Shown piece by piece: positions 21,860 to 33,590 of a DNA stretch of 64,000 nt. The stretch's first letter is position 1, and the number at the start of each line of letters is the position of its first letter. The position numbers and the translations under genes are program-made. Source of the stretch: Kingdonia uniflora (lineage: Eukaryota > Streptophyta > Magnoliopsida > Ranunculales > Circaeasteraceae); the NCBI GenBank assembly GCA_014058105.1, contig JACGCM010001659.1, positions 620,001 through 684,000 on the forward strand. The letters run 5' to 3'. The notes beneath the pieces are model-generated. The model was not told where the DNA came from and searched no databases. It worked only from the letters and a program-made list of their open reading frames with translations.

Positions 21860-23160
21860 AGGACACAATTATTTCTATTTTTGATAAAGTAAAGATATTT
21901 TAATCATTTCTACTTTTGATAAAGGCATCCCAATAATCTTCTATTGAGAACCGAGCTCGTTTCCACTGGGGGATTTGATGCATAACTCTTTCTTTCATTC
22001 TTCCATCATGCTGATGATGTTAGCATAGTCTTTATTATCCAAGTCATCCCAACATAACCACCATAACTGTTTGTCGGGGGGATTTGGAATAAGATCTTCA
22101 TATGCTTCTATCTCTGAGAAACCCTTATTTTTTGTCTCGAGATAGTGATTTTGAGATAGTTTGTTATGAGCTGAGATTTCAGCTCCTTCTTCAATTTTGG
22201 CACATTCGAGACTCAATGGTACTCTTTGAAGAATGATGTTCTATATAAATTTGAATCTTTTGCTTGTCCTTTTGATAAATCTGGAGATGATTAATTTTAT
22301 CATCCTGAGCTTGAACAAAAATCTTTAAGTTGTTTGACTCCAGATTTCAAAGTATTAATTTCTTTGCGCAGGTCTTGGATAGTGACAGGTTTATCATTTT
22401 CCATGCGTTTTAGGACATCCTGGAAGTTATAATACCTACTTGATACTTCCAGTAGTTCTGTTTTATGTTGCGTGTTATCTTGGAACATCTGTTTAAGACA
22501 AATGTTTACCAGTTTAGCCTTAGCTTCCAGGTTAGAAATCTTATCTACAATAGATAAAATCTCACTTAGGGTACTCGTAAGAATAGTAAGGCTTAAGCCA
22601 TTTATTTCCACAATGGCTTTCCAATAATCTTGAAGATTGGATTTATGAGCACTTGTTGCAGGGAGTTCCTTCTCTAGAGGGGGAGGAATCACTTTGGTCA
22701 ATTTTATTGACTTCCTTGCCAGAAGAACTTCCTTCAGAAGTAGTGTTAAGCAATAGTTTGCTTAACTGGAGTGTTTGTCCTTCATCCAGTTGGAGTTCTT
22801 GCAACTTTCTTTTTGTGGTATACTTGTTTGGCAAGTGTCCCTTTTTGCCAAACTTATAATAGGTGCAGGTTTCAGTTTTCCTATAAGAGCTAGGATGAGA
22901 TTTATCTCTCATATATCTTTTTTTTTTTTTAGGCTTATGGTAATAAAAATTATCATGATCCTTATACTTTTCCTTTCTTCTCGTTTTGAGTTAAGAAGAA
23001 TGTTTGGCACTGTTCCTGTGCTTCTTAGGATAATCAACAGGACGGTCACAAACAAACTAATTCCTCTGCTTATCTTGAAACTAATTCCTTCATCTTTAGG
23101 AAAAATTCTTAGAAATAGGGTTTATTTATACTTATGTCCTAGGTAACAACGACCATTCAC
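21860..23160 (-). pseudogene. Pararetrovirus-like (Caulimoviridae-type) coat/zinc-knuckle relic
   Basis: Minus-strand sequence has a Lys/Arg/Tyr/His-rich stretch, then a CCHC-like knuckle followed by a basic helix (KRKLQELQLDEGQ), then a Ser/Glu-rich acidic segment and helical ORFs (22,300-22,701 and 21,995-22,216). This order resembles the C-terminal part of plant pararetrovirus coat proteins, old copies of which occur in plant genomes. Two knuckle cysteines are now tyrosine, and stops interrupt the upstream basic segment. No movement protein, protease or RT was found beside it. A gypsy gag is the main alternative. Confidence 0.45.
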
Positions 23161-23890
23161 TATAACAAAAAATAGACCTGATACCCAACATTCAGTCAGA
23201 CACGTGTGCCCCACACCATTTATAGGGTACTCTTCTATTTTCTGTTGATTTCAACACCATGTACCCATGTCGGTCATCGACACTCGAATCCGTATCGTTG
23301 TTTCCTAGCTTATGTTTAGCACATCCAATAGAACTATGTATGTTGTAGTGCTTGAGTTATTCTGAATTAGGTGCCATAAATTCTATTTAATTTAACTGAA
23401 AAAGAGTTGTATGGCCTTATCTATTTTAACATGAAAATTATAATGATTGAATGGTTTATCATATATTGATATTTGATATAATTTATAATGTCATTATTCT
23501 TTTAATTCTCCACATTAAAAAGTAAAAGTGGAGTTGGAAGATCCTCGTTGAGATTTTTTATACTAATAGATGAGTAAATAAGCGCAAACACTAAAGATGT
23601 GTAAGAAACAATACACATACTTATTTTGTGCACACAGTATTAATATAATTGAACGATATCTTGAACACTATTCATTTACCACTTACATACGAATGAAGAA
23701 TGATGTTATTAACCGGGAATACTATTACAAGACATTTGTTAGTTAAATTTCTTAAACATGAATGTTTAAATTATCCAGAATTCGAGTTATCAACACGACG
23801 CGATCTACTGATTGGGACTCTTAGAGAAATAATGTACAGTCACCCTAGTCTGACTATTCTTAGTTGTGCAATGAGAAGAGTAGCCTTATG
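23161..23890. other. AT-rich intergenic DNA
   Basis: Nothing recognisable; a 63-codon ORF at 23,700-23,891 has no family features. Confidence 0.4.
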
Positions 23891-24764
23891 AGCACGTGTC
23901 AAGAACTTCCACTTTCTTCCACTAATTTAGAGTAAATAGATTTTCAGTAAATAGGGTACATGCTTTGCACGTATCGTAAGTTTCTGTTGTAATTAAAATT
24001 TCATTAAATATACTTGGAGTTTCAAGAATGTTTTTTCAATTGAACTTTCAAGAAGAAAGACAAGACATGCATTGGTTTCATAAAAAGTATTGCAGCAAGA
24101 AAAGGAATTAACAAATAGTTAAAATGTATGCTAGCTTATTTGGCCAAAACATAAAAAAAACATCTAATTTAGTACTACAAAGCAAAGCGTTTCTACCATT
24201 GTGGCACATGTTTTGTATGCCATAACCCGAGGGGTACGAACCGAAGGAGGAGCCCCTTGGAAATAGATAAAATAAAGTGGTTATGGGTGATTATATTAAC
24301 TACTCTAACCACCCTTCTTATATCTATATATAGCACTCGAGGAATCAAAAATTTAATAAGAAACTACATGGTTTCCTCTACATATCTTGTGTGTGAGAGT
24401 GAACATAAGAAAGAACACTTACAAAACAAAAAATATTTATTTTTTTACCAATTCTTATTAATTTGTATAGTAAAAACTTTCATCCAGAAAACATTTCTCA
24501 CCAAGGACATACATTTTTGCCGTTAATATCTTAGAACCACCAGATTGACAATTTCAACCAAAGTGGACGTAACAAGGGCAATCATATAAGAGTCAAGTAC
24601 CACATATCCGAGTAATAGAGGCCCATACGACAATAAATAGCTAAGAAAACAAGTTATAAGTGATAACAAACCATGAAGTAGTTGCTGCATGCAAAATAAT
24701 AAGTCTTATTCTGCAAAAAAAATAAAAAAATTGCATTAGCATACAAATGGATATTGCTCATGTT
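23891..24764. repeat. Long direct repeat, copy 1
   Basis: 874 bp matching 25,773-26,673 from AGCACGTG to GCTCATGTT. Both copies contain a TATA-like TATATCTATATATAGCACTCGAG and the same downstream leader-like sequence. The unit could be an LTR-like or other dispersed repeat. Terminal TG/CA and target duplications were not found. Confidence 0.85.
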
Positions 24765-25772
24765 CATTACATAAACAAATAAACTAGACAATTAAGACAT
24801 AGAAAGCCAAGCAATGTAGATTGCAAAATGAATTTTGCTATTTTGATAAACAAACCATGTAAGAGGCAAACTTTTAAGCTCTTCTAATTGCCTTATCGGC
24901 AATCATTCTATGGTACTGAGCAATGTGTCTAACTGACTTAATAAATAAATCTTGAGCCTCATCACACCATTCAAATAAAGTCTTGACCCCCAATCCAAAG
25001 AGAGAGTTTTGGGCTTTGGTTTTACTACAGTGGCACACAGAAGACAAAACATAGTGCATAAGGCACGCAAAGTATCGGCAAGATAGACCTTTACCCGTGG
25101 TGAGGATAGATTTCCAAACCTAGAGTATCAACACTCGCACACGTCTAGGTCAATCATGTGCAACATTTTTCATCAAATAAAATATCAAAAATATGAGGGG
25201 TCCATAATTAGATACTTTTGGGTGTCAATTAAGTGCCAGATGTACGTATTTATGGCAACCTAGTTTGGTAGACACCAACAAAACAAAATAGCATTCAATA
25301 CATTCTTGCCGCCCATTATAAGATGACATTAAACATAGTTCACATGCAGGGTTTACATAAAAACATCTAAAACAATAGCTCAAGAACAAAGCAGCATATT
25401 CACATTCATCAAATAATAACATTACTTGTGTATTCAGTCGATTAGAAGGAAATTTTCACTTATCGCATATGCACAAAATATCTTTTTTCCTGCATATAGT
25501 TTCAAAAGTTGGAAAAGCCATTAGGTAAAAAAGTGGAATGAAATTAATTCATTAAACTGTCAAGATTAGGCAAAAACCTGTGAATTGAGCACTCCAGCAA
25601 AGCTTCATAAAAATATGGTATATGTTGTAATAGCTGCAAGGTATATCCACATATACCACAAGAAGAGAGTTCAATGTAAACAGACCTAAAAAGGGTATCA
25701 CTATGACAACAATTTCAAATGCAAGACTTTTTTTTTCCAGTAAAGGCAAGCTACAAAATATGTAATCAAACC
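24765..25772. other. Unique spacer between the direct repeats
   Basis: About 1 kb. A minus-strand ORF at 24,874-25,059 encodes a charged, regular segment (TLFEWCDEAQDLFIKSVRHI) that looks like a real exon or gene fragment, but I do not recognise the family. Other ORFs are not convincing. Confidence 0.35.
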
Positions 25773-26673
25773 AGCACGTGACAATAACTTCTACTTTCTC
25801 CCACTAATTTAGAGTAAATAGATTTTCAGTAAATAGGATACCTGCCTTGCACGTATCGCAAGTTTTCGTTGTAATTAAAATTTCATTAAATACACCTGGA
25901 GTTTCGAGAATGTTTTTGCAATTGAACTGTCAAGAACAAAGACAAGACATGCATTAGTTTCATAAAAAAATATTGCAGTAAGAAAATGAATTAACAAATA
26001 GATAAAATGTATGATAGCTTATTTGGCCAAAACATAAAAAAAAATAAGAATCTAATTTAGCACTACAAAGCAAAACGTTTCTACCATTATGGCACATGGT
26101 TTGTATGCCATAACCCGAGGAGTACGAGCCGAAGGAGTCCCTTGGAAATATATAAAATAAAGTGGTTATGGGCGATTATAATAACTACTCTAAACACCTC
26201 TCTTATATCTATATATAGCACTCGAGGGATCAAAATTTTACTAAGAAACTACATTGTTTCCTCTACATATCTTGTGTATGTGAGTGAACATAAGCAATAA
26301 CACTTACAAAACAAAAACTATTTAGTTTTTACCAATTCTTATTTATTTGTATAGTCAAAAGTTTCATTTATAAACATTTCTCACCAAGGACGGGTATTTT
26401 TGCCGTTAACATCTTAGAACCACCAGATTGACAATTTCAACTAAAGTGAACGTAACAAGGGCAAGCACATAAAAGCAAAGTACCATATATTCGAATAATA
26501 GGGGCCCTTACGACAATAAACAGCTAAGAAAACATGTTATAAGTGATAACAAACCATAAAGTAGTTGGTGCATACAAAATAATATGTTTTATTCTGCAAA
26601 AAAAAAAAAAAAAAAAAATTAAAAATTAAAAAAATTAAGATTTATTAGCATACAAATGGATACTGCTCATGTT
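25773..26673. repeat. Long direct repeat, copy 2
   Basis: 901 bp, same orientation as copy 1, longer mainly through an A-run at 26,599-26,620 and nearby AT insertions. Substitutions and small indels are scattered, so the duplication is old. Confidence 0.85.
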
Positions 26674-27504
26674 AATTTTATGGTATTGTTTCCGGACGCC
26701 GTGCAACTCATGTGGAAATACAATAATTAAAAGAAGAAGAAAAAAAAGAGTTTGGTTTTAGGCGCTTAATTAACAATCTTTGTTAACCTTTTTTTAATTT
26801 GTATTGTAATTGAAATTTGAGATCTATTATACTTCAATTAAGGGGAAAATATCAATCAAAATTTCAAATTTCCTTTTTTATGAAAAATTATTTTGACCTA
26901 AGATCTTCAGTTGTGCATGAGATCTAAAGTTCAATGGTATGTTTTCCCTTATGACTAAGGCTTGTTGAATATCCAACCCATCAGGATGCACTTACGGATT
27001 CGATTAACTTCACATGAACAAAATAATAATCATTTAATAATATAATACCAATGATAATTAAATTAACGGTGTACCAAAAGTTACTCTACAAACTTATATT
27101 AGTATTGTACCAATCCAACTTTTTTTTATGTACTTGCATTTTCAAAATTATGTGCATGAAGTATACTTTTTTATTCTATGTTAACTTGATATCTTACTGA
27201 TTATTCACTCAAGAGTTGTTGGCCAACTATAAAGATTTTTGGTTAAATGTAAAGTATTACAAAAAAAAAATGGAAACTAATACTTTAATTGCGGGATTAC
27301 AGATCTCATTGGCAACTAGTTAATTAAAGTTAACAAGGATGGTTTACTAGGACACGTGTTGAGTAGAGCGATCGTCCTAAGCGCTCAGGACCGAACATTT
27401 TCTCCAATAATTATAATTTTTTTTCTCTCTCATACTATATATTTATTTACTGGTTCAAAAATGCAGGCCCAACTAATACAGTGTCCTTACTTAAAGTTTT
27501 ATAT
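26674..27504. other. AT-rich intergenic DNA
   Basis: No coding or RNA features seen. Left flank of the 3.65-kb gypsy derivative. Confidence 0.4.
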
Positions 27505-27948
27505 TGTAGGAGCACGCTTCTGCTAACCACGACGTTCCCAAGTCGTTAAACGACCTCCCCACCGATAGGCGAGCACGTCTTAGGGGACGCTCTCTTAACG
27601 AACCACGAGTCACGACGAAAGTAGTTTATACCAACGAGCACTTCATACCATACCCACGTGAAAAGATAAAGCATAAAGATCCCGGAGGGGTATCTTAGGA
27701 ATTACAAACGTCACGTAAGCCTGAGCACTTCTAGGTTAAGACTCTCCTTATAAATAGAGAAAAAATATGACTTAAGAAGGGACCTTTTTCGAGAACCTCC
27801 TCCTCCATCTACTAAACCTTAGTAGCTCTAGAGGAAAAGGGAGAAGAGACCCAGAGAGAGTCGAGTGGTGCCCTCCTTTCGTGAGACGTGTTAAGCCCAA
27901 AACTAATAATCACATATTGTCATTCCTGAGAAGATCCTTGAGACTATA
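27505..27948 (+). repeat. 5' LTR of the gypsy derivative
   Basis: 444 bp; + strand TATA box CTTATAAATAGAG at about 27,747-27,759. The terminal CTATA is a C-to-T change from CTACA. Confidence 0.9.
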
Positions 27949-29345
27949 ATTGACGCCGTCTGTAAGAATATCGAACAACTCCCGTTCGAGCGTCACCTTC
28001 TCTTCCCTGAGTATTTTGGCCTCCTTCGCCAATGCATTCATTTGGTCCGCTACGTACTCTGCCAGTTTGCGCTGTACCATTTCTTTGATAAGCTCCTTTT
28101 GGTGAGCCTGCATATCAACAAGGCGTTATTCCAGGTTGTTATTACGACTAACAAGATTTTCGCCACGTTGGAGGGTGACCTCCAGAGTCAGTGTGCACTA
28201 CAAACGACAAATAAGAATAGTTTAAAGAAAGAACGAGTCATTTATATACAAGATAAATGTAAGTACAGGCCATTATAACCAAAACCCTTACCCAAATTGT
28301 AGTAACAACTACAGCGCGCTGAGCGCGGGGGTCTGCGAGAGCCTCGGCTAGGCGAACCATCTCTTTGTCCTTATAGGGTGTACTTTGCACCTCCCCCTCT
28401 AGTAAGCCACCTGAGAACAGCTTGCCACTATCCATTGAGCGGGTCTTATCTTCTGCGAAGGAGTGAGACAACGGCTCCCGCCCCTTCCCTCGTAAATTTT
28501 CTAGCTTCTCGTTGAGGTGGCCCTGGTGCACAACCTTGTAGAGCTTGGCACTTGGGGAATCCTTCTCGGTGTGGATGCTAACACCCTTCAGCCCATCACT
28601 TACACCAAGATTATGAGGCACCGGCATAGTCTTTCCTCTTCAAAGTAAGAAAGCGAGGTCTCATTTCAACAGTCTTTGTAGACTTGTACGTATGTGTGCT
28701 TTGCACAGAGATAAAATTGCTTGCAGAACGTCCACGTGGCTCGCTATACTTCGCGCGGCGACCAATACCGATCCGCGTTGAACTTCCCATAAGAAATTTG
28801 GGTCAGAACGTGAGACTTTTTATTTTGAATGCCTAACCAACGAAGACGATAGCCCTTATAAGTGACCCCTGAGAGCGTAACACCTGTGAGGAATAAATAA
28901 GACATCATACATTATATAAACGATGATAGTTGACGAAGATAAGACAAGATTGAATGTACACTTAGTATTAAAAATGTTGTAACAGAGACAACGATTGGGG
29001 CTATCATCAAAATCAAACTCACCGGTCACCAAAATTGGATGACGACACCAAAAATTACTACCAGTGGGAAAGTTAAAAATTTTTGGTCGCCTGACTTAAG
29101 AGCAATATAATACCAATGCCTCCACTTGGGACCGCAAGTACGGATAACCATCTAAACTTTGGGCTCGGTCTCCTCCTTCTTACTAGGAGACCTCTTAACC
29201 ACACCTGTCCTCGCCTTTGCCGATATACGGGTTTAACGTCCTTCAGGACGCACCTTCGAACGAGTACGAGTCACACGAGGTAATGGTACGAGCTCATCTG
29301 AAAAACCTACTCCCTCACGTTCATGGGGTCTGAGTCCCATTATTA
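27910..29345 (-). pseudogene. Antisense spliced coiled-coil gene of the gypsy derivative
   Basis: The two 3' exons are clear on the minus strand. One reads down from 28,627 to 28,292, ending TTTGG/GTAAGG. The next begins at 28,197 after TTTGTAG and ends in TGA at 27,910. The 94-bp intron is phase 0. The product has a Ser/Gly/Lys-rich segment (GREPLSHSFAEDKTRSMDSG) and then a strong coiled coil (REEKVTLERELFDILTDG), with a stop just before MQAHQKEL. Further upstream (29,030-29,345) lie a basic region (VTRTRSKVRPEGR) and a Trp-rich block (PKWRHWYYIALKSG) with stops between them and a GTGAGT donor. The order basic, Trp block, coiled coil matches the other two antisense genes. Function unknown. 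Confidence 0.55.
27949..27966 (+). promoter_or_regulatory. Primer-binding-like site of the gypsy derivative
   Basis: ATTGACGCCGTCTGTAAG directly follows the LTR and resembles the Tat-type TTGGCGCCGTCTGTGGG with transitions. Confidence 0.65.
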
Positions 29346-30240
29346 AGGATAACATTCCATCTTATACGCTGCCATAACATTAACACAACCCACATTATAA
29401 TGAGGAGGTACTGACTGGTTAATTAAGCGACAACCAGTAATTACTCTATAAAAATTCATGTTCATCTGACGGGGTGCTCGTCTAAATGATTTCAAATATT
29501 TCTTGGTAAGGTCTAAAGGGAACTGTAGACCAACATCAAACTGCCCAAAGTAGCAGATACACTAGTTTAGAGCCAAAGTTTGGCAATCAGGCCAAATCTA
29601 CTTGTCATTCTCAATCGCCCTTGTATGCTCGTTAACAATGTCCAAATATTCTATATTTATCTTGTCATTTCCACTCGCTAGGGTAAAGGCAAAAGCTTTC
29701 TGAGCCTCCCCTAACATGACCACTAATAGTCGCCCATGGGCCAAATCCCTTGATACCCTCTTACGTGGCATAAAATATATGTGGGACTCAGCCTCTAAAT
29801 TACGAGGGATAGAAGTGCATGTCTTGTTATCGTGGCGACCTCCCTAGTCCGGGGGGTACAACACATGAAGATCTCATATACGACCCTTCTGTCGTTGATT
29901 CATCTCTAGACTCATGCAAGATGAGCGGTGGTCCCTGCACGAGCCAGGTGTAAAGGTTAGACTCAACTCAAACAAAAGGGAACAATTATTATATACCAAA
30001 CTAGGGCAACCTCAGGAACCTATCGCTCTATAGGTACCTCTCACTTCTATATGGCCACCCTACCAACTACAGTCCTATTAAAAATAGAAGTTATGCACAA
30101 CCTAAACGTGGTCGGTATTACTATTGGTTTTCCATCCTCATTACAAAGGAAGGCTACTAAGCAGCGTGAAACCCCTATACCAGATAAACAGGGATAATAA
30201 CAAGCAACAATAGATAAGAATTATAAACTGTAAACTTACC
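29345..30240 (-). pseudogene. Probable N-terminal part of the antisense gene in the gypsy derivative
   Basis: Minus-strand coding-like stretch contains PRKRVSRDLAHGRLLVVMLG and EAQKAFAFTLASGNDK, with stops on either side. A 5' leader exon ending GTTGCG/GTAAGT (donor near 30,240) precedes it. Not assigned to a named domain. Confidence 0.4.
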
Positions 30241-30404
30241 GCAACAATGTGAATACGAAGCACAATGCATGGAAAAGCACAAACCACAGGAATTCAAATG
30301 CTTCAAAGAATAGTAACAACAAATAATGGAGAAGTGCAACAGAGTTCAGCAACAACCAAAGAAAATAAGAAAGATAAACCAAAGTGATCTCAGAAGCACG
30401 TAAA

Positions 30405-30418
30405 CCCTTTTATAGAGA
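30405..30418 (-). promoter_or_regulatory. TATA box of the antisense gene in the gypsy derivative
   Basis: The minus strand reads CTCTATAAAAGGGT, followed by an ATG-poor leader and a splice donor. The layout matches the antisense promoter at 4,901 in the larger element. Confidence 0.5.
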
Positions 30419-30698
30419 GAGACAACAAAAGGGCAAATTAAATATCAGTAGGACCCACTATAATGATGGGACACATCGCCTAATAGTTACGGCAGTAACC
30501 GCATGCCACATTAATTAAAGCAACATTAATTACTTTGCTTATTGTCCCAATATACAAATTACAACTTCCAATGCAACGGCTAAAACATTGGAATTCAAAA
30601 AATGACCACGCATCTAGCCGGACGAGGCCACGTTCTCGTACCTAAACGATAAGACAAACATATATATTTTACCTCAGCTCTCTCTTACTATGAGCAAG

Positions 30699-30714
30699 AA
30701 CTGAGGGGGGCGAT
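30699..30714 (+). promoter_or_regulatory. Polypurine tract of the gypsy derivative
   Basis: ACTGAGGGGGGCGAT directly abuts the 3' LTR, matching in form the tract of the 11-kb element. Confidence 0.75.
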
Positions 30715-31157
30715 TGTAGGAGCATGCTCCCGCTAACCACAAGGCTCCCTGATCATTGGACAACCTCCTCACCGACAGGCGGGCACGTCTTAGGGAAAAC
30801 TCTCTTAATGACCTAGGAGCAGCGGTGAAAGTAATTTATACTGACGAACACTTTATGCCATGCCCACGTGGAAAGGTAAAACCTAAGACCCTCCGGGGGT
30901 ATCTTAGGAATTACACACATCACGCGAGCCTGTGTACATCTAGGTCATGACTCTCCCTCTGAATAGAGGGAGAATACGACCTAAGAAGGGACCTTTTTTG
31001 AGAACCTCCTCCTTCATCTACTAAACCCTAGCATTTCTAGAGGGAGAGGGAGAAGAGACCCAAAGTGAGTTGAGTGGTGACTTCCTCTAGTGAGACGTGT
31101 CAAGCCAAAAATTGATAATCATGTATTGTAGTCCCCGAAAGGATCCTTGAGACTACA
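30715..31157 (+). repeat. 3' LTR of the gypsy derivative
   Basis: 443 bp, TGTAGGAGC...GACTACA, diverged from the 5' copy at many sites. The TATA box equivalent is decayed here. Confidence 0.9.
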
Positions 31158-31173
31158 TATACTTTGCTTCTTC

Positions 31174-31325
31174 AACTGTACATATTTCTCTTGTATCATT
31201 TTAAGTTTCCTAAGTTCCCCTGTCAACATTTTTTACCTCTGTCTGTAATAACTGTACATATTTCTTTTGCGGCATTTTAGGCTTCCTGAGTTCCCTCTTG
31301 GATATTTTTTGCCTCTGTTTGCAAT
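31174..31325. repeat. 76-bp tandem duplication
   Basis: AACTGTACATATTTCT begins at 31,174 and again at 31,250. The two 76-bp units match with about a dozen differences. Confidence 0.8.
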
Positions 31326-32083
31326 GAAAAACTATTGATGTCCTCTTAAGCATTATATAGTTTAGATATAGTCCTGATTAATAATAACTGCTTCACTTTA
31401 TTCTCTAGCTTCTCGTAAAGATGTCATCATACTTCTATTTTTGATTACTTTTCCTCATGCTTGAAGGTAATATAAGGATCTTTAACCTTGTCCCTTTCTA
31501 TCTTAAGAATGAGTGTCTTGAATACGAAAGGTTCCTTAACTTTGTGAAAGGCTGGTGGGACTATGGGAGTATTTTAATTTTCATGCAAAACTACTATGTA
31601 TTCAGACATAAAGTCGGCACATAGAAAAAAGTTTCTTGAAAAAAACATCAAATGAGAAACTGAAAGTTTTGTAAAGACGTTACCAGGATAGTAGCCACTA
31701 GATTAAAATGAGGTCCTAACGCTACTAATCTTTCACTTCTCTCTCTAGAATCGGGGCACCAACTAGGGTTTATTTGAGCAATTGAAGCTTTGGAAAAATG
31801 CATTGTGACAGGAATACTTCTAACGGTTAATTGGGGCCATTTTTCCTTTATAATTAGCTAGTTGACTAAATCTCATTTTTCCTTCTTGAATTTGGTATGA
31901 TTGAGGTGTGAAACCTAGGGTTTGCTTCTCCCACAGGTTTTTCTTTTATTTTCATCATCTTCTCATTCGTGGCGCGGCATCTTTAGTAAGGTTCCTTTGC
32001 TTACGAGATTCTCTGCAGTTCTACCTTGATTTAGTTCTCTGTCGACAGTATTTTATCTTAGCCTATGTTAAAAAAAAATTACG
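31326..32083. other. Intergenic DNA
   Basis: No recognised gene. The minus strand of about 31,400-31,600 is Lys/Glu-rich in one frame but broken by stops. Confidence 0.35.
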
Positions 32084-33590
32084 ATGGTCCCAGGTGTTCT
32101 ATCTTTCTTTTCTAATTTGGGGATTTTCATGGTCAATGTTAGTATTTTTCTGCCGGAAGGCTTTCAGTTCAACGAAACACTTCTCTTGAGCTATAACCAA
32201 CATTGGTCAAATATTTGGGGCCTTGCAGGGTACTATGTAGTGTTTGGGGAGACGAGGCATGGCTGCTCAATTCTTCATGTTGGTAATCAGCTAATCAGTA
32301 ACTAGCTTGATCATTTGAAGTGGGAGCGACATGTGATTCTGTGGCTAAGGGTTTATGAGAATGTTATTAACATACTCGAGGGTTGGTCTGTTTTTCAGCC
32401 TTTGACCTACTTGATGGTTCCCTTCACTGTTACGATCGAAAGAAAGTCCTTATATAGTTGAATCCAAGAGGTTGGGGATAAACTTGATGGTGGTTTGGAG
32501 GAGACAGGCAGCTATTTCTCAGCTAGGGTCATTCTTATGCCGGAGGGAAGTTGTATGGCTTGCTAACATAATTATCAGTGTAGGTGAAGGTGCGAAGAAC
32601 ATGAAAGTTTGGAAATGGAGGAAGGTTAATTGTGTTTTGATTGCTCACGTCACGATAAACTATTATAGGATCTACATGAGGTTGCACATGTGGGAGGCTG
32701 AGAAGGGAACCATGCCAAGCTATGTTGTGTATTTTTATGGGAAGATTGGGAGGGGTAGATTGTTATTTTGCCCATGGTCTCAAAAGAAGTGTACATGGTA
32801 TACCAATTGCCTCATTCCAAACTTTTTGAGATATTAGAAAGCGGGAGAGAAAGATAAGTTATTTGTGGAAGTTGTGAAAGCTAATGTAGAAGTAGGTAGA
32901 GGTTTGAGTAGAGTTCGAGTTGCGGTTGATGAGACTTGAAGGTCATATGGAATCGAGGTATGCAAAGGCTATTGTGCGGATTTAGTTGAACATGCAATGG
33001 CTAGGCAAAAGGCAGGGAAATGGATCCTAAAAGCCATGGGTAAAAAAAGAGATTGCATTGTATCATTTTGTAAAGGTAGAATATTTTTATTTACACAGTA
33101 GTCACAAGAGGAAGCGGCCAAAACTAGAACAACAAGAGTTATAGGTGGAGATGGCAGGAAACTGAGGACTCGGCTGTGGAGACCGTATACAAATTACTTT
33201 GTTGATAACAATTTAATAAAATAATCTTTGTAGATTCGAATACTCGGTTAACCTTTCCATTTGTGGGCATCAGAGTTCTTTAGTATTTTTGTTGAGTATT
33301 TGTGGAGGTCTTATTGTAGTACATTTTGATTCTCTATCTCTTCAATATTTATCGACCATCTGACAGAAAGTGGCAAACGACGGGGGGAACAATTTGCTCA
33401 TGCGGATACCGATCTTGCATTATGGGGTATTGTTACTGGGAATGTGGACATTAACAACAATGAAGGAGGGCTAGTTGTAACCGCATCAAAGTTCTCTATA
33501 GAAAGGATCAGTGGGACAGTTAAGAAACCTAAAGGATTTACCCAAGATAAACAAAAAAAAAATCAAACTATAAACGATGTGAAGAAAACA
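32084..33590 (+). pseudogene. Decayed protein-coding relic of unknown type
   Basis: Consecutive + strand fragments in shifting frames (32,084-32,305, 32,472-32,837 and onward to about 33,590) have protein-like composition, for example VWLANIIISVGEGAKNMKVW and YMRLHMWEAEKGTMPSYVV. Many stops and frameshifts are present. The pattern resembles the N-terminal region of LINE-linked plant proteins with a DUF4283-like domain, but I cannot confirm it. Confidence 0.3.

Larger units (their letters stand above)
27505..31157 (+). mobile_element. Non-autonomous Tat-like gypsy derivative carrying only an antisense gene
   Basis: LTRs at 27,505-27,948 and 30,715-31,157 begin TGTAGGAGC and end CTA(C/T)A. The primer site ATTGACGCCGTCTGT follows the left LTR and the polypurine tract GAGGGGGGCGAT precedes the right LTR, so the element is + oriented. 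The flanks TATAT and TATAC form a 5-bp target duplication with one mismatch. The 2.77-kb interior shows no gag, RT or integrase. It contains a minus-strand, spliced coiled-coil gene. The LTR sequence differs from that of the 11-kb element, so this is a different family or subfamily. Confidence 0.85.

Noticed and set aside
22653..23146. Plus-strand hydrophobic ORFs
   Set aside because: Complement of the Lys/Glu-rich pararetrovirus-like relic; hydrophobicity is a by-product of the opposite strand.
23891..26673. Calling the direct repeat pair an LTR retrotransposon
   Set aside because: No TG...CA termini, target duplication, primer site or polypurine tract could be shown, so it is listed only as a repeat pair.
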